The translations under genes were made by a program, and so were the position numbers. Of a DNA stretch of 64,000 nt, positions 12,403 to 23,400 are shown piece by piece. Positions within the stretch are counted from its first letter, which is position 1, and the number at the start of each line of letters is the position of its first letter. Under the pieces are notes generated by a model. It was not told the DNA's origin and did no database searches. It saw nothing but the letters and a program-made list of their open reading frames with translations. Origin of the DNA: Gorsachius magnificus (lineage: Eukaryota; Chordata; Aves; Pelecaniformes; Ardeidae); assembly GCA_034008185.1 (NCBI GenBank), contig CM067082.1, positions 88,597,684-88,661,683 of the forward strand, in the 5' to 3' direction.

Positions 12403-12955
12403 TGTCCTGGTTTTGGCTGGGATAGAGTTAATTTTCTTCCCAGTAGCTGGCATAGTGTTTTGGATTTAGGATGAGAAGAATGTTGGTAACACCCTGATGG
12501 GTTTAATTGTTGCTAAGTAGTGCTTAGACCAGTCAAGGACTTTTTCAGCTTCCTGTGGTCTGCCGGGTGCACAGCTGGGAGGGAGCACAGTCGGGACAGC
12601 TGCCCAAACTGGCCAAGGGATATTCCATACAATAGGACATCATGCTTGGGGGGAGTTGGCCGGGGTGGGGTGGGGGCAATTGGAATTGCTGCTTGGAGTC
12701 GGCAGGTGGTGAGCAATTGCATTTTGTATCACTTGCTTTGTATATTATTATTATTATTATTACTAATAGTAGTATTATCACTAATAGTATTACTATCACT
12801 ACTGCTATTTTCCTTCATTTTATTTCCATTATTGAGCTGTTCTTATCTCAACCCATGGGTTTTCTCTTCTGAGTCTCTCCCCTATCCCACCAGAAGTTGG
12901 GGGCGAGTGAGCGGCTGCGCGGTGCTCAGTTGCTGGCTGGGGTTAAACCACAACA
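12403..12955 (+). mobile_element. Solo LTR of an avian endogenous retrovirus (ERVL-like)
   Basis: This is a 553-bp element that starts TGTCCTGGTTTTGGCTGGGA and ends GGTTAAACCACAACA. It has the TG...CA ends of retroviral LTRs and perfect 5-bp flanking duplications. It aligns by eye along its full length, in opposite orientation, with the elements at 45.7 and 59.5 kb: shared blocks include 'gatagagttaattttcttc', 'gtccttga'-type, 'catgcttgggg'-type and 'gagcaattgcat'-type segments. No internal gag, pol or env sequence is attached, so this is a solo LTR left by recombination between two LTRs. A 5-bp duplication is usual for ERVL (class III) elements, so I infer that class; the family name needs a repeat-library search. 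Open frames inside it are incidental. Confidence 0.92.
12741..12811. repeat. ATT/TAT microsatellite inside the LTR
   Basis: A run of about six TAT/ATT triplets followed by imperfect TACTAATAG and TATCACTAC-type repeats. The other two LTRs of this family have an AT-rich triplet tract at the corresponding place, so the tract was probably present in the ancestral LTR and drifted in each copy. Confidence 0.85.
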
Positions 12956-12960
12956 ATATT
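12956..12960. repeat. Target-site duplication, right copy (ATATT)
   Basis: Identical to 12398-12402. It fixes the right boundary of the LTR at 12955. Confidence 0.9.
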
Positions 12961-13545
12961 CATCACTAAGCAGGAAACGAGAAACATCCTGTCCAATAAA
13001 TACAATGATATAATTGAGAGCTGGCCATCTGTTTGGTAATGCATAGCTTAGAGTAAGGATGGGCTCTCTCCAGAAGAGTTTATGATGGTTTTTTTCTAGG
13101 CAAAGAGCAGGTGCCTGGGTTTTGGCCTCCCCTCGAACAGGAGCGGCAGCTCTGCAGATAAGCTCGCTGCTGCCAGCCAACTTCCTGATTTGCTTTGGGA
13201 AATGAGGCAGGGCTCCTCTGATTTCTCACAAAATGTGCCTTCATTAAAGAACTTACCAGTGTCCAAATAGTCAGAGGAGCTAAATTGCAATGGTCAGTTG
13301 TCACCCAGAAAATATTATTTCAACAAAAAAAGCCCGTGAGAGCGAAACAGCAAATAATTTAGCCTTTAACAAGCAGAGTTCAAATTAATTAGTAGGATTG
13401 TTCAAAAAAAATCAAGAAGGTCACTGTGTATCTAAATGAGGAGGGACCAGACTGTTGCTAGACTTGCAGGTTCAGGCTCAGCTATGAGACAGCAGTGCCC
13501 CTCCAAAACTCAAGCGGGTGCGGGGGGGAGAGGTTGCCGGGAGGC
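12961..13545. other. Unique non-coding sequence
   Basis: Nothing recognised between the solo LTR and the candidate minus-strand exon to the right. Confidence 0.5.
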
Positions 13546-13551
13546 ACTTAC

Positions 13552-13616
13552 CTTGCCAGGGACGGCGCTCCTGATGCCCTCCGCCAACCCTTCTCATCGG
13601 GTTTCTTATCCTCCAT
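13552..13616 (-). other. Candidate minus-strand coding first exon
   Basis: On the minus strand an ATG (13616-13614) with G at +4 opens a frame that reads MEDKKPDEKGWRRASGAPSL and one more codon. It then runs into AAG|GTAAGT, a perfect vertebrate splice-donor string (GTAAGT at 13551-13546). The 65 bases are locally CpG-enriched. Together these would fit a short first coding exon ending in phase 2. Against this, the base at -3 is not a purine, an in-frame upstream promoter is not evident, no downstream exon can be shown, and such a combination can arise by chance in 64 kb. I do not recognise the peptide. Confidence 0.2.
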
Positions 13617-15962
13617 AAGGTTAACGTAGCCCAAGGAAACCACCTCTGCCCATTGATTCGTTAGGGAAGGCTTGGTTGTAGGAGTAGATTTTTATTCCAT
13701 CTTCCCTCTTTCTTGTAAAAGAGAAACCACAAATGCTTTTCTTCCGGGTTTAGTCATTTCCTCTCTGCTTGGCAAACTGTTTTTTTGACAGGATCTCTCA
13801 GATATTCAGGCTGAGTGCTCCTTGAATAAGAGAGCCCATGGGGAGAGCTCAGTGGTTGTCTGTGGCTGTCTTTTAGGCACCAGATTCAGGGGAGCTATCC
13901 CGAGTAATAATTTCGTTTTATTATGATGATTTACTTGGCAGTCCCAGTTCCTGAGGATATTTCTAACTTTGCTTCTGTGCTAAAAAAAGAGCTTCGTAGC
14001 TCTGGAAAGGCAGATCTATGGGCTTTGAGCTTTCCACGCCGCAGCCCAGTGGTGCCATGCATGGTGAGACGGCTGCTGGCTCCCCCAGCTCAGCACCTCT
14101 GTGTATTACAGTCGTGGGCAATGAGAAGTGCTTCAGTGCTTCAGGACCCTCACTCTTGTTATAACAAATGAATAAGAAACCAAGAGCCTGAGTTGCTTTA
14201 AAAAAAATGGAGTTAAGGGATACTGGGGTTGCTGCAGGCGGAGGTTTTCTTCCCATGTGGGTAGGGATCGGGAGCGATGGAGGTTTAGCGTGCACCCCTT
14301 CATCGGTGTGGAGCTGGGGCAAGGCCTGGCCATTCCTCTAAACCTGCAAAGGGGGAAGGTACAATGACGTGAACAACCCCTTTCTTCAATTCCAAAATTC
14401 CCCTTGGTCATAAAGCAAAGAACATCTAATGGACAAGGGAACATGAGGGAAGCTCCTGTGTCCTCTGAGACATCGCTACGGGCGTTTTGGTTGTCCTGAC
14501 CACAGGTGCTAGTAATTTCTGGAGAAACAACGGATGTAGTACAATGCTGATAGCAGGCTTTTCAGTGGCTGTTTGCAGGGCCTGAAGGGAATAAGCAGTC
14601 AAGCAGAGGCTGTTCAACCATGCTGCCCTTCTGTCAGCCTCACCAAGCAGGCAGGGGAAAATCTAATTAACTCAGGAGAAAGGCACTCATGTCTATCATG
14701 CAAACAACGCTGAGTAACTGATCTCTCCATATTGGTCCATACTGAGGAGTCTCTAAAACTCCCCCTCACTGCATGATGAAGTGTGGATGAAGGGGGAGAG
14801 AGGGTGGTATGGATAGAAAGAGATAAAGTGATGGCGTGAGTCAAAAGGAAATTTGAGAAATTGGTTAGTCGAGACAAGATCTAAAGAGCTCTGTCAGTGA
14901 GTGGGAAAATTGAGCCAGACCTCTGAGGTCAAAAGCGGTGGGCAGAGAGGGAGTGGGAAGCACCAGGGTCTGAGGGGCCGCCAGCAAGAAAGCTGGAGTT
15001 AGCAAAAGGAGGAGAGGTGAGGAAGAGGGAAAGGGTCATTTGTTGCACTTCAGCTTCTTAGTCTCAGTGCCCATGACTTCAGAGTTGGGTACCTTGCTGG
15101 AGTCCTTCCTGAGGGAAGGGAGTACAGAAGGTAAATTTATTAATTTCTGTTTGCTCCACAACTACAAAGAACCCTCTCAATCTGTCCCCAGGTCTATTCT
15201 GCTCTGAAAGAGATAAGCAACCACAGCTGATTGATCAATCACCTTACAAAGCAAGTGCTGTTTGCATTTTTTTCTTTATCTAAACTGCCTGTTTGTTAGT
15301 CCTAGCTCTTTCCGCCTGTAACACGTTTTTAATGTTGTCAAATATTTCTGATCTCCAGACTAATCAGCTGCTCACCTACGTAAACATGATTGTTAAATTG
15401 CTTGTGGAACATTTTGCCAAAGACTGGTCTTCCTGTCTGAGATAGGAGGACGCAGACCGAGCTCTGTGCTCACTAAGAGCCACCAACCACTCATTCTGGT
15501 CTCCTTTCTAATATTGCATTTCATTTCATGAGAAGCTGGCTGCAGCTCCTAGGTCCATGGGTATCTTCTAGTGTATTTCAAGGTGGAAAAGTCAGAACCT
15601 CAAGTTCAGGTCAAAAATGGATGCCGCCTGGCCCTGGTCCAGAGGTTATCCACTCTGCAGATGCAGCAGCCCGGCTAACATATCTGTTCCTACATTTCTA
15701 GGTATGACCAAATGTACCAAAATTACTTGTATCAGCTTTGACCTGGCTGCAGAGCATGTTAGCTGAGCTTTCTGGGTTGCGATCCCTGCTTGCACTGGGC
15801 TGCTGTGGCTGAAGCAGGGGCAGGCGCCAAGCTCTTGCATCAAGGACTTCTCCAGCTTTCGCAGCTTCAGCTCCTCGGACAGTGAACCCAGAGCCTGCAG
15901 GCACCTCAGTGCCTCTGTGGGCTGCGTTCACAAAGCCTGCTTCCCACAGAAATGAACATCTC
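13617..15962. other. Unique non-coding sequence
   Basis: No gene or transposable element recognised. It includes the 14-bp palindrome at 15228-15241, annotated separately. Confidence 0.5.
15228..15241. promoter_or_regulatory. 14-bp perfect palindrome TGATTGATCAATCA
   Basis: The sequence equals its own reverse complement over 14 bases. Each half is TGATTGAT, the published composite site of PBX-HOX dimers, so the two strands carry overlapping sites. A RUNX-type AACCACA lies just to the left (15219-15225). Function is inferred from motif resemblance only. Confidence 0.35.
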
Positions 15963-16360
15963 TCCTACGGGGAAAGGCTGAGGGAGCTGGGCTTGTTTAG
16001 CCCAAAGAAGAGAAGACTGAGAGGGGATCTTATAAACACTTACAAATAGCTTAAGGGTGGATGTCACGAGGACGGAGCCAGACTCTTCTCAGTGGTGCCC
16101 AGTGATAGGACAAGGAACAATGGGCACGAACTGAAGCATAAGAGGTTTCAGCTGAACATGAGGAAGAACTTCTTTACTGTGAGGGTGACAGAGCCCTGGA
16201 ACAGGCTGCCCAGGGGAGTTGTGGAGTCTCCTTCTTTGGAGATATTCAAAGCCTGCCTGGATGATGTCCTGTGCACCCTGCTCTGGATGAGCCTGCTTTA
16301 GCAGTGGGGTTGGGCTGGATGATCTCTGGGAGGCCCCTTCCAACCCTTGCCGTTCTGTGA
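15963..16360 (+). mobile_element. CR1 LINE 3' part, plus strand
   Basis: The copy begins within the end of the CR1 reverse-transcriptase frame ('ggaaaggctgagggagctgg' near 15971) and runs through the conserved 'aggtttcagctgaacatgag' and 'tggaacaggctgcccagggg' blocks. It ends in the 3' untranslated tail 'ttggatgatctc...ccttccaaccc...gttctgtga'. It is collinear and closely similar to the plus-strand copy at 48.3 kb, so the two are one subfamily, different from the copies ending 'ctttaagatcatcaagtcc'. The last part of the frame (about 16092-16301) is open, but the 5' part is gone, so it is inactive. Confidence 0.96.
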
Positions 16361-18074
16361 ACCTTCCTTAATAAAGACAGGAGTTGCAGCTACGTATTGG
16401 CGCTGTGGGTGTGTGTTACCTCCAAAAGAACAGGGCCAGGTAGAAGGCAGAAAGGGTCCTCAGGCATTTGGAAACCCTAGAAGATCCAGCTAGTTAGACT
16501 ACATCAGACCTGAACAGGCTAGAGTTGTTATTCTGACGAGGTATGAGTATTATTTTCTTCACCTTCACAGTCCTCAGGGCAAACTGTGACACATTGACAA
16601 AAGATGCCTCTTACTGGTGAAAAGCAGCCACCTTTTTGTATGCATGTATAAGCCTTTGCATATTAATTTTTGCTGTGCTGAGAAGATTGCTGTTTTCTGT
16701 GTCAGCGGAGAGGTGAAGCATTTCCTTTGTCCTCAGAAGCCTCATTGTAGGTTTGTAAACAATTTGTGGTCATAGGAAATCCCAGCTGGAATGTGGATAC
16801 ATGCTCCTGGTGAAGTCAAATAATGGATATCTTACAGTAAATCAAAGGAAACATATCTGAGGACCCTACTTCATGCGGAAATGGAAGGTGAACTTCAGAT
16901 GAAAGGGAAGAGCTAAATGCTTTTGCTGCCGTGTCTTGAGCACGTCAAAATAATTACTTGGGCCTTTCTGTCCCTTTCAAATCAAGGTCTTCATTCCCAG
17001 CTTCTCATTTTCCTCAGCTGCAGAGCCTGATGCTGTGAGCCCAGACTGGTGCTCCTCCTTCTTGGGTATGACAGCTGCATGTCTTGTTATTTGGAATGGG
17101 CATGTAAATCCATTTGTCCTTCCATATGTGAAATCCATTATTCTCCAAAATTTTTGGTTGAATAATAGTTCCAGGCTTACTTATCCCAAAAAGAAATTTA
17201 TCCGTCCTTCCTCATGGTCACCGAGTTGGTGAAAAACGCCAACAAGGTGTTGCTTGAACACCACAAGAAAACAAACTCCTCCTTTCAGGCTGCTTAACAC
17301 ATTTCATTCTGCATCTGCATTATAAACATTAGCTGCTGCCGTGTTTTGGCTCGCAGAACCTTCTCCTCCCAGAGAGATTCGTGGTATAAACACCAGGGAG
17401 TTTGCTACTGAACGATTTGCTGTCTGTTAATTCTTATACTCTCTTACAGCCTACGGTGCTGCTTGGCAAAAGTTGTTTCTAGAGATATCCCACCTTTAGA
17501 AGAAATCCTCTCCCTATTCAACACTGGTCCAATGGGTCCATTTATTCTCCCAAATAGTAGCTCGTATCCCTGCTATAATAATCTGTAACCATTTTCCTTA
17601 AGTTCAGTGGCCATCTCTTTCTGTTTTTCTGAAGATACTTCTCTTGCCAAACCATCTTCCAACATCCCCAGGAATCTGTACGTTTATAGCCCCCTTTGAG
17701 GTAATTAGTGCCTCGTAATGTTTAGACTCATTAAGTTTTGTCTGAGCTTCAGCCCCCAGAGCTGTCGATGTGTCTGCGCCCCAGTTCCTCAGGAAAAGGA
17801 TGTTTTACATAAATCGCTTTTACATAGCGCAGTTGTTGCATGAAATGTGGCGTGAAACAAACGTTGCACAGAATGACGCAGCAGGCTCGAGGACTTTTGC
17901 ATCTTGCTCCTTTCCCTTTTTCGCTGGGTCTGGCATGTGGCCGTCAGGGCAGGCAGTCCCGCTTAGCCCCGTGCCGCTCTGAGCCGGGGTCTGCAGACAC
18001 TGAGCTGCTCCTGGAGCTCTTCTTAGCTAATTAAAGTTAACAGAGCAAGCCTCTGGTTGTGGCTTGTTTCTGTC

Positions 18075-18096
18075 TTTTTTTTTTTTTTTTTTTTTT
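18075..18096. repeat. Poly-T run, 22 bases
   Basis: Twenty-two uninterrupted T, followed by C-rich sequence and CCAG. It may be a mononucleotide microsatellite, the A-tail of an old minus-strand retroposed sequence, or a polypyrimidine tract of a plus-strand 3' splice site (see the next feature). Confidence 0.9.
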
Positions 18097-18107
18097 CCCC
18101 CTTCCAG

Positions 18108-18179
18108 GAGTTGCTCTGGCATAAACTGACCTGTGATGAAGCCTGCGAGCTGGAGAAATACCCAGGGAGAGGTGGATGT
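18108..18179 (+). other. Candidate plus-strand internal exon, 72 bp
   Basis: A polypyrimidine tract of about 30 bases ends in CTTCCAG (AG at 18106-18107), an unusually strong 3' splice-site shape. Exactly 72 bases later stands GTAAGC (18180-18185), a good donor string apart from T at the last exon base. The 72 bases are 24 open codons starting at the acceptor (ELLWHKLTCDEACELEKYPG, then four more), so the exon would be symmetric, phase 0. This is inference from splice-like signals. No flanking exon is identified, and the poly-T may simply be a mononucleotide repeat. Confidence 0.2.
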
Positions 18180-20348
18180 GTAAGCTGGTGTTGCTGGTTA
18201 AGGCAGCAGACTGAAAGCCAAAAGGCTTGAGGCTCTTTTCCCAGCTCTGCCATGGAGCGTGGTCTCTGGTAAGATATTCTGGCACCCTGTTAATACCTTC
18301 TTTCTCCTCTTCTCCTTGGCAATATTAACTGCAGAGTCCCTTTGCATCAGGATTGATTTTTGGGTTATATTTTTTTCAGCGCCATTAAAAACTGTTGCCT
18401 CTCCCCCTGGCCTGTGCATTAGGTAGATAAATTTAAAGTGATCCCCAGTACAAACCTTGAATAATGACAGCAAAAACAAAGAAGGAACTAGAGAGACTTG
18501 GTCCTAAGAAACACGAATTACACTGCATGGGTGTCTGCATTTGCATCAGTGGTGAGAGCTTCCTTTGGTTTTCCTGAAAAAAGGATCTGTTTTGCACAGA
18601 TCTGTGTTTCACAGGTTTGGGTCTGACCCCACCAAATGCTCCCAAAAGCCTTTTCCTTTTTCATCAGAACAAAAATCTACAGTAAAAGAGTCCCAAATGT
18701 AGAGATATTGAAACCGGGTACAAACTGTCTGCCTTGGGTCTCCCTCTCATTTCCGTGCGCTGAGTTAATTTCTCTGCCGAGGGAACAAAGCTGTCTTGAA
18801 GCATCAGCAGATACCAAAAAAGTAAAACCAACCACTGAACTTCAACTAGGCTCATGTCAAAATTCTGTGAAATGATAAGTCTCACTGGGCTTCCGAGTGG
18901 AGCTATAATATTTGCTCAAAATTGTGCTCAGGGCATTAGAGGTTTGCTGGAGGATTCATGGCCTGGAAGGAGCCTTTTACAATGTATCTGGTCCCACAGC
19001 TGGTTTGACATTGCAGTCTGAAAATGGGTACAGTTTAAAGAGTTTTGTGCCTTGCCAGGAAGGCTGTAGCACAAAGCACTTGATATGTTTTTCACCTGGT
19101 GGAAAGAGAATAGCTCAGGCTTCTGTTGGTTTGGATGCTGACTAAAGTGGTGGCTCTGAGAGAGAAGACAACAGTGGCTTCTGGGGGTTTTAGACAAAAC
19201 TGAAAATACATGTCCCAGGGGCACGCTCCGGGCATGGTCGAAGCAGGTGCATTGCATGACACGCTGCTGGGTTACAAAAGGGTAAGCAGAGCCCTTTCTG
19301 GTACGAATGAAACACGGGAGCAGTTTGCATGGCACAGCGCCAACGATGGGAAGCAGTCTCAGCTGGACGGGGCTGCTGCTGCTGCACTTGGGGAGCAAGA
19401 TGGGGCTGGGACCAGTGGGGAGAGAAGGTGTAGTGCACGCCGAGCCATTGCAACTGGCCAGATGCATCCATTTGGGTTGTGCTCGGGGTCCTGATTCACC
19501 TCCCACCTTTGGGATGCTTGCAGTCAAAAGAAATAATAGGAATAAGTTACTGTAAAATGGGAGGCTGGGATCAACTTCATAATTTATAGTCAGCCGTGCT
19601 TTAAATTCCCCTTTTTACTGCTTTCTAACTGAAAGCTTGCGAGGCATGACTTTCTCCCAGGGCAGTAAAGTTTCTCTGGGATACTTTGTTTATCTGTGTG
19701 AAGGTTAGATTGCTCAACGCGTGCTTAAGTAAGTAACGTAAAACCCAAGGACTATCTTTAGCTACTGCAAAATGTTTTCCCTAAAATAATGAAGCACGTA
19801 ACTGACATTGCATGAGCAAGAGTTTATTATGTTGTTCCAGTATTTTTTAGTGTAGTAGGAAGAGGGCAGAGCAGTAGAGGGTATTTGGGAGTAAAGCACT
19901 TGTCCTGTTTCTTGGTACTACGAAAAGTAGCCAAGGCTGGCCCTGAGGCCGTAGCAAACCCGACTCCACGGATGGCTGGGTGCAGAGGCTGGTGTGTGTA
20001 CATTGTTCGGACAAGACAGGGGTGAGCAGGGTGGGTTTTGGGGGAAGAGTCAGATGCTAGCAGGCATGGATGAGAAAAAGGGAAAAATGTAGACGTGGCA
20101 GGCATCGAGGCCTGTGAGTTGTTGACAGCTGGGAGGTGCTCACAGGCAAAAACCTGTTTTGGGTGGAATATCCTGCATCCCTCCAGAGCTGCATTTCTGG
20201 GCCAAGGCTGGCATAGGGGGCAAGGGGAACTTTAGAGGAAGGAATCAGAGGGGAAGCCTGAACGTGACTTGTGCAATCTCCAGGCTTGGTTTTCGTACAC
20301 AGGGAAAGGAAAGATGCGAGTACACTAGTCATGTACTGGTTGATTAGG

Positions 20349-20405
20349 AGGTCACCCTGAGTCACTCGTGTGACCTGCCCTTAAAGAAAGGGAAACGTGA
20401 CCTCA
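20349..20405. promoter_or_regulatory. Nuclear-receptor half-site and AP-1 motif cluster
   Basis: AGGTCAC (20349-20355) and GTGACCT (20370-20376) form a 7-bp inverted repeat with a 14-bp spacer. Inside the spacer is TGAGTCA (20358-20364), a perfect AP-1 consensus. A third half-site, GTGACCT, lies at 20397-20403. Clusters of AGGTCA half-sites with AP-1 are typical of nuclear-receptor-responsive elements. Binding is inferred, and the wide spacer is not a classical IR0/IR3 element. Confidence 0.35.
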
Positions 20406-23400
20406 GCGTGAATTGCCAGGAGGGGCGTAGAAAAATCAATGCTATTCTGTAAAGCACCCAGATGTCATCTAGAAATCTAGTCACCTACTTCCAAGAAAAA
20501 TCAATTCATACTGGGACAGATGCAGAGACAGGTCGTTAGATTCATTAAGTAAATGATTAGGGGTTGCTTTTTTGTTAGGGAAAGGTATTAAAAAGCCTGC
20601 TGGTTTGTTTATCTTGGCAAAACAAAAGCTTCAAGGCAATACACTTGCTGTCTATAGATACTTCAGCAAATACACACCAGAAAAAGAAGAGAGCTGTTCA
20701 AGCTAAAGGAGAGCTCTGACACAAGAACAAATGAACCTCAAGTGCCCCTGCCAGCCCTGAAAGGTTGGGAGAAGCAAGAAGGAGTATTAGTCTGATAAAA
20801 CCAAACCTCATTTGAAGGTGCAGATGGAAAGGCATTGCATGACCTGGGGCAGGGAAGTCCTGTCCAGTCTTACATCCCCATTTGCAACAGTGTTTACAAT
20901 ATCTGGTGGTGAGAACAGAAACCTTTTAGTTGGTGGGCAGCTTAGGATGGGAAGTATTTGATACTGTCCCTCGTGTTCCTAGTGCCTTGTGCTTGCATGG
21001 TTTGGGGCTCCTGTGCAAAGAGCTGAGTGACATGGTTCTGCCTTACCCTCGCATTGGGTTTATTTGGATAAGGGTAAAAGTCTGCATCGAGACTGAGCTA
21101 CTGGTTCATTGGGAGATCGGCTGTGAAGAAAGGCAGAGCTTTTATGAAGGGCTGAAATTTGTCCGAGGGCACTTGCGGCAGTTCTGCTGGTTGCGTGTCG
21201 TCTTAGTCATTGCCGTTTATTACCCCCTTATTTAAAATTACTGGGAGTTGTATGTGTCTTATAAATGATCATATAGGATCCTTTCCAAAGTCTCCATGCA
21301 TTTATTTCTCTCCTAAGTAGAAACTAATGAGATCTGCAGAAATTTTTCATTGTAAATAAACTTGACAAATATTTTAATGTTTTTGTTTAATAAGTTAGTT
21401 GTAAATATTTTTGTCGTAGTTCAATTGTTACCAGAAATAACTCAGTCCTGGAATTCACTCCCTGATAATATGTTACATCTTCCTGGAATAACTCCATTCC
21501 AGAGGTCACATTCTGCAAATAGCTTTCCTAACTTAAATTACTAGCCAAATAGTCTGAAAGGTCCTATATGACTGCTATTGCGAAATCCAGCTTTCCTGGT
21601 AGCCATCTGCATTTAATCACTTTCAGGGAAAAAAAAGTTACGTGCAGTGCTCTTGGACCCATGCTTTCCTTTTGAGAGTGCATACCTGCAAGTATCTTCA
21701 TTAGTCACATTTTCTGTTTGCATGAAGGATGTTCATACCTCCCGTTCCCAAAAACCACAGTGGGGTACTCCTAATAATGACCATTCTTCAGTGTCAAGTT
21801 ATACTTTGGCAATTGCTTCAATATTATCACTATGGTGCTGTAAAGAAATGAGGGATATGTGTTTGGGCTTCGTTTGGAACGGAGCACTGCAGTTTTCATA
21901 TATGTTCTCGTTTCTGTCATTTAAGAACTTCCAGGCTAGGTGAAATTTAGAAATCAACAGAGAGTCTGGAAGCAGCAGGGCTGACAAAAGGAACAGTTAT
22001 TCCTTAAAACAAACTGAAGTTATTACTGTCCTTGGGCCAGGACTCAGTAGATAGGGAGAAGGATGGGGGGGGAAAAAAAGAGATGGATGGAGGGAGGACA
22101 GGTGGAGCAATGTTCTTCAGGAGACATCATCTGAACTTAAGAGAACCATTTCAACCTTAGCTCTCCAGCATGAAAGATGTTAAACTTGCTAATAGAAAAC
22201 TTTACAGGACTAGGGACCAAACCCCCTTTCTCAGTCATGCCAGCAAATTCCTACAGGTCTGTGAAGCTGGTGAGGAAACTGGAAGGCAGGGCTTTGGCAC
22301 AGGGGTGAGTGGGGCAGCAAGGAAAAGCACTCCGTGGAATGGAGGATCACTAGTGGAAAAATACAGGAAATTCTTCCTGCAGTCTGCGGGGAAAAAGGCT
22401 TATTTCGAGATCAGAAGAAAGCAATTATCTTTATTTTCTTCCAGGTAAAAAAAAAAAAAACCCAAACCAATTCCACAATCGTATATCTCCCTTCTCTTTC
22501 AAAGTATAATTTTTCATGACTCTTCAAGCAGAAAAAAGGCTGGTTCTGAACAGCCTATGTAACTTCTTTTGTCCTCTGCTAACAGTAAAACAGTGGTATG
22601 ATCCTGACCACTTGATGAGAAAATAGGAAGGTGGAGGGTCCCTCTAAAACAGCCACTACTTCTTTTTTTAAACATTTTTCCATGGAAAACACTGAGTTTG
22701 GCAGTTTATCAAAACCTGCAGTATTTTGGCTGAACTTAATTGAGTTTGGGAGCATTTGGGTTTTGGGGGGTTTTTTGCCCAATGGTAACATTTCACTCCC
22801 TCTTAGATGTACATGCTGGATAATTTCATTTAACCAAACCTCTGATTTTTCCACAGGAAACCATTTGCAGTGGAAAAGGGTTTTGTTTCAGCTCAAAGAG
22901 CAGGCGCTGGGCCATGCAGCAGGAGAACCAGGTACCTAACGCAGCCTCAGCCCAGCAGCAGGGCTTATGGGGCGGGGGGGGGGGGGGGAAATACATTTGC
23001 CTCGTAAGCTTTTGTAACCTGGGCAGCGTTTCAAAGAGCAAGCAAGTAGCTACCAGGACTCAAACAGCTCCCTGGTGACTGTCATGTTCCTGAGGCTCTG
23101 CTTGGCTGTGGCACGGCTTTATATAGCAATTTATTCCTTAATAACTACAGGGATTGACCACATGGAACAGCATCCTCAGAGCCGGCACCACGCTGGCTCT
23201 GAGCCTGTGAGGCCCCCTAATTTCTCCTGTTACATCCCAAGGTTGCTCTCTTTGGAAAGCCCAGGCCTGCTCCGCCGAGCTCAGTGGGATCGCTTACAAG
23301 GCAGCCGCTGCCAAGCAGCTTTGTGGGGCTGCTCAGGAAATAGTCTCTGAGCAGGCAAGGCTCGGCTTTTCTAGGAGAGGAGCAGGGAGAGACCGGTGCT

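Larger units (their letters stand above)
16361..20348. other. Unique non-coding sequence
   Basis: No recognised gene or transposable element. It contains the longest open frame in the window apart from CR1 (minus strand, 18928-19527, 199 codons), which has no domain-like features and overlaps open frames on the other strand. It also contains a strong acceptor-like tract at 18075-18107, annotated separately. Confidence 0.5.

Noticed and set aside
12520..12969. 149-codon plus-strand frame ending in an Ile/Leu/Ser-rich tail
   Set aside because: It lies almost wholly inside the solo LTR, and its hydrophobic tail is the translated ATT microsatellite.
18928..19527. 199-codon minus-strand open frame, the longest outside CR1
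   Set aside because: The composition is serine/histidine/cysteine-rich with no domain-like pattern, overlapping plus-strand frames are also open, and no splice or promoter signal accompanies it. Plausible as a chance frame in a 64 kb window.
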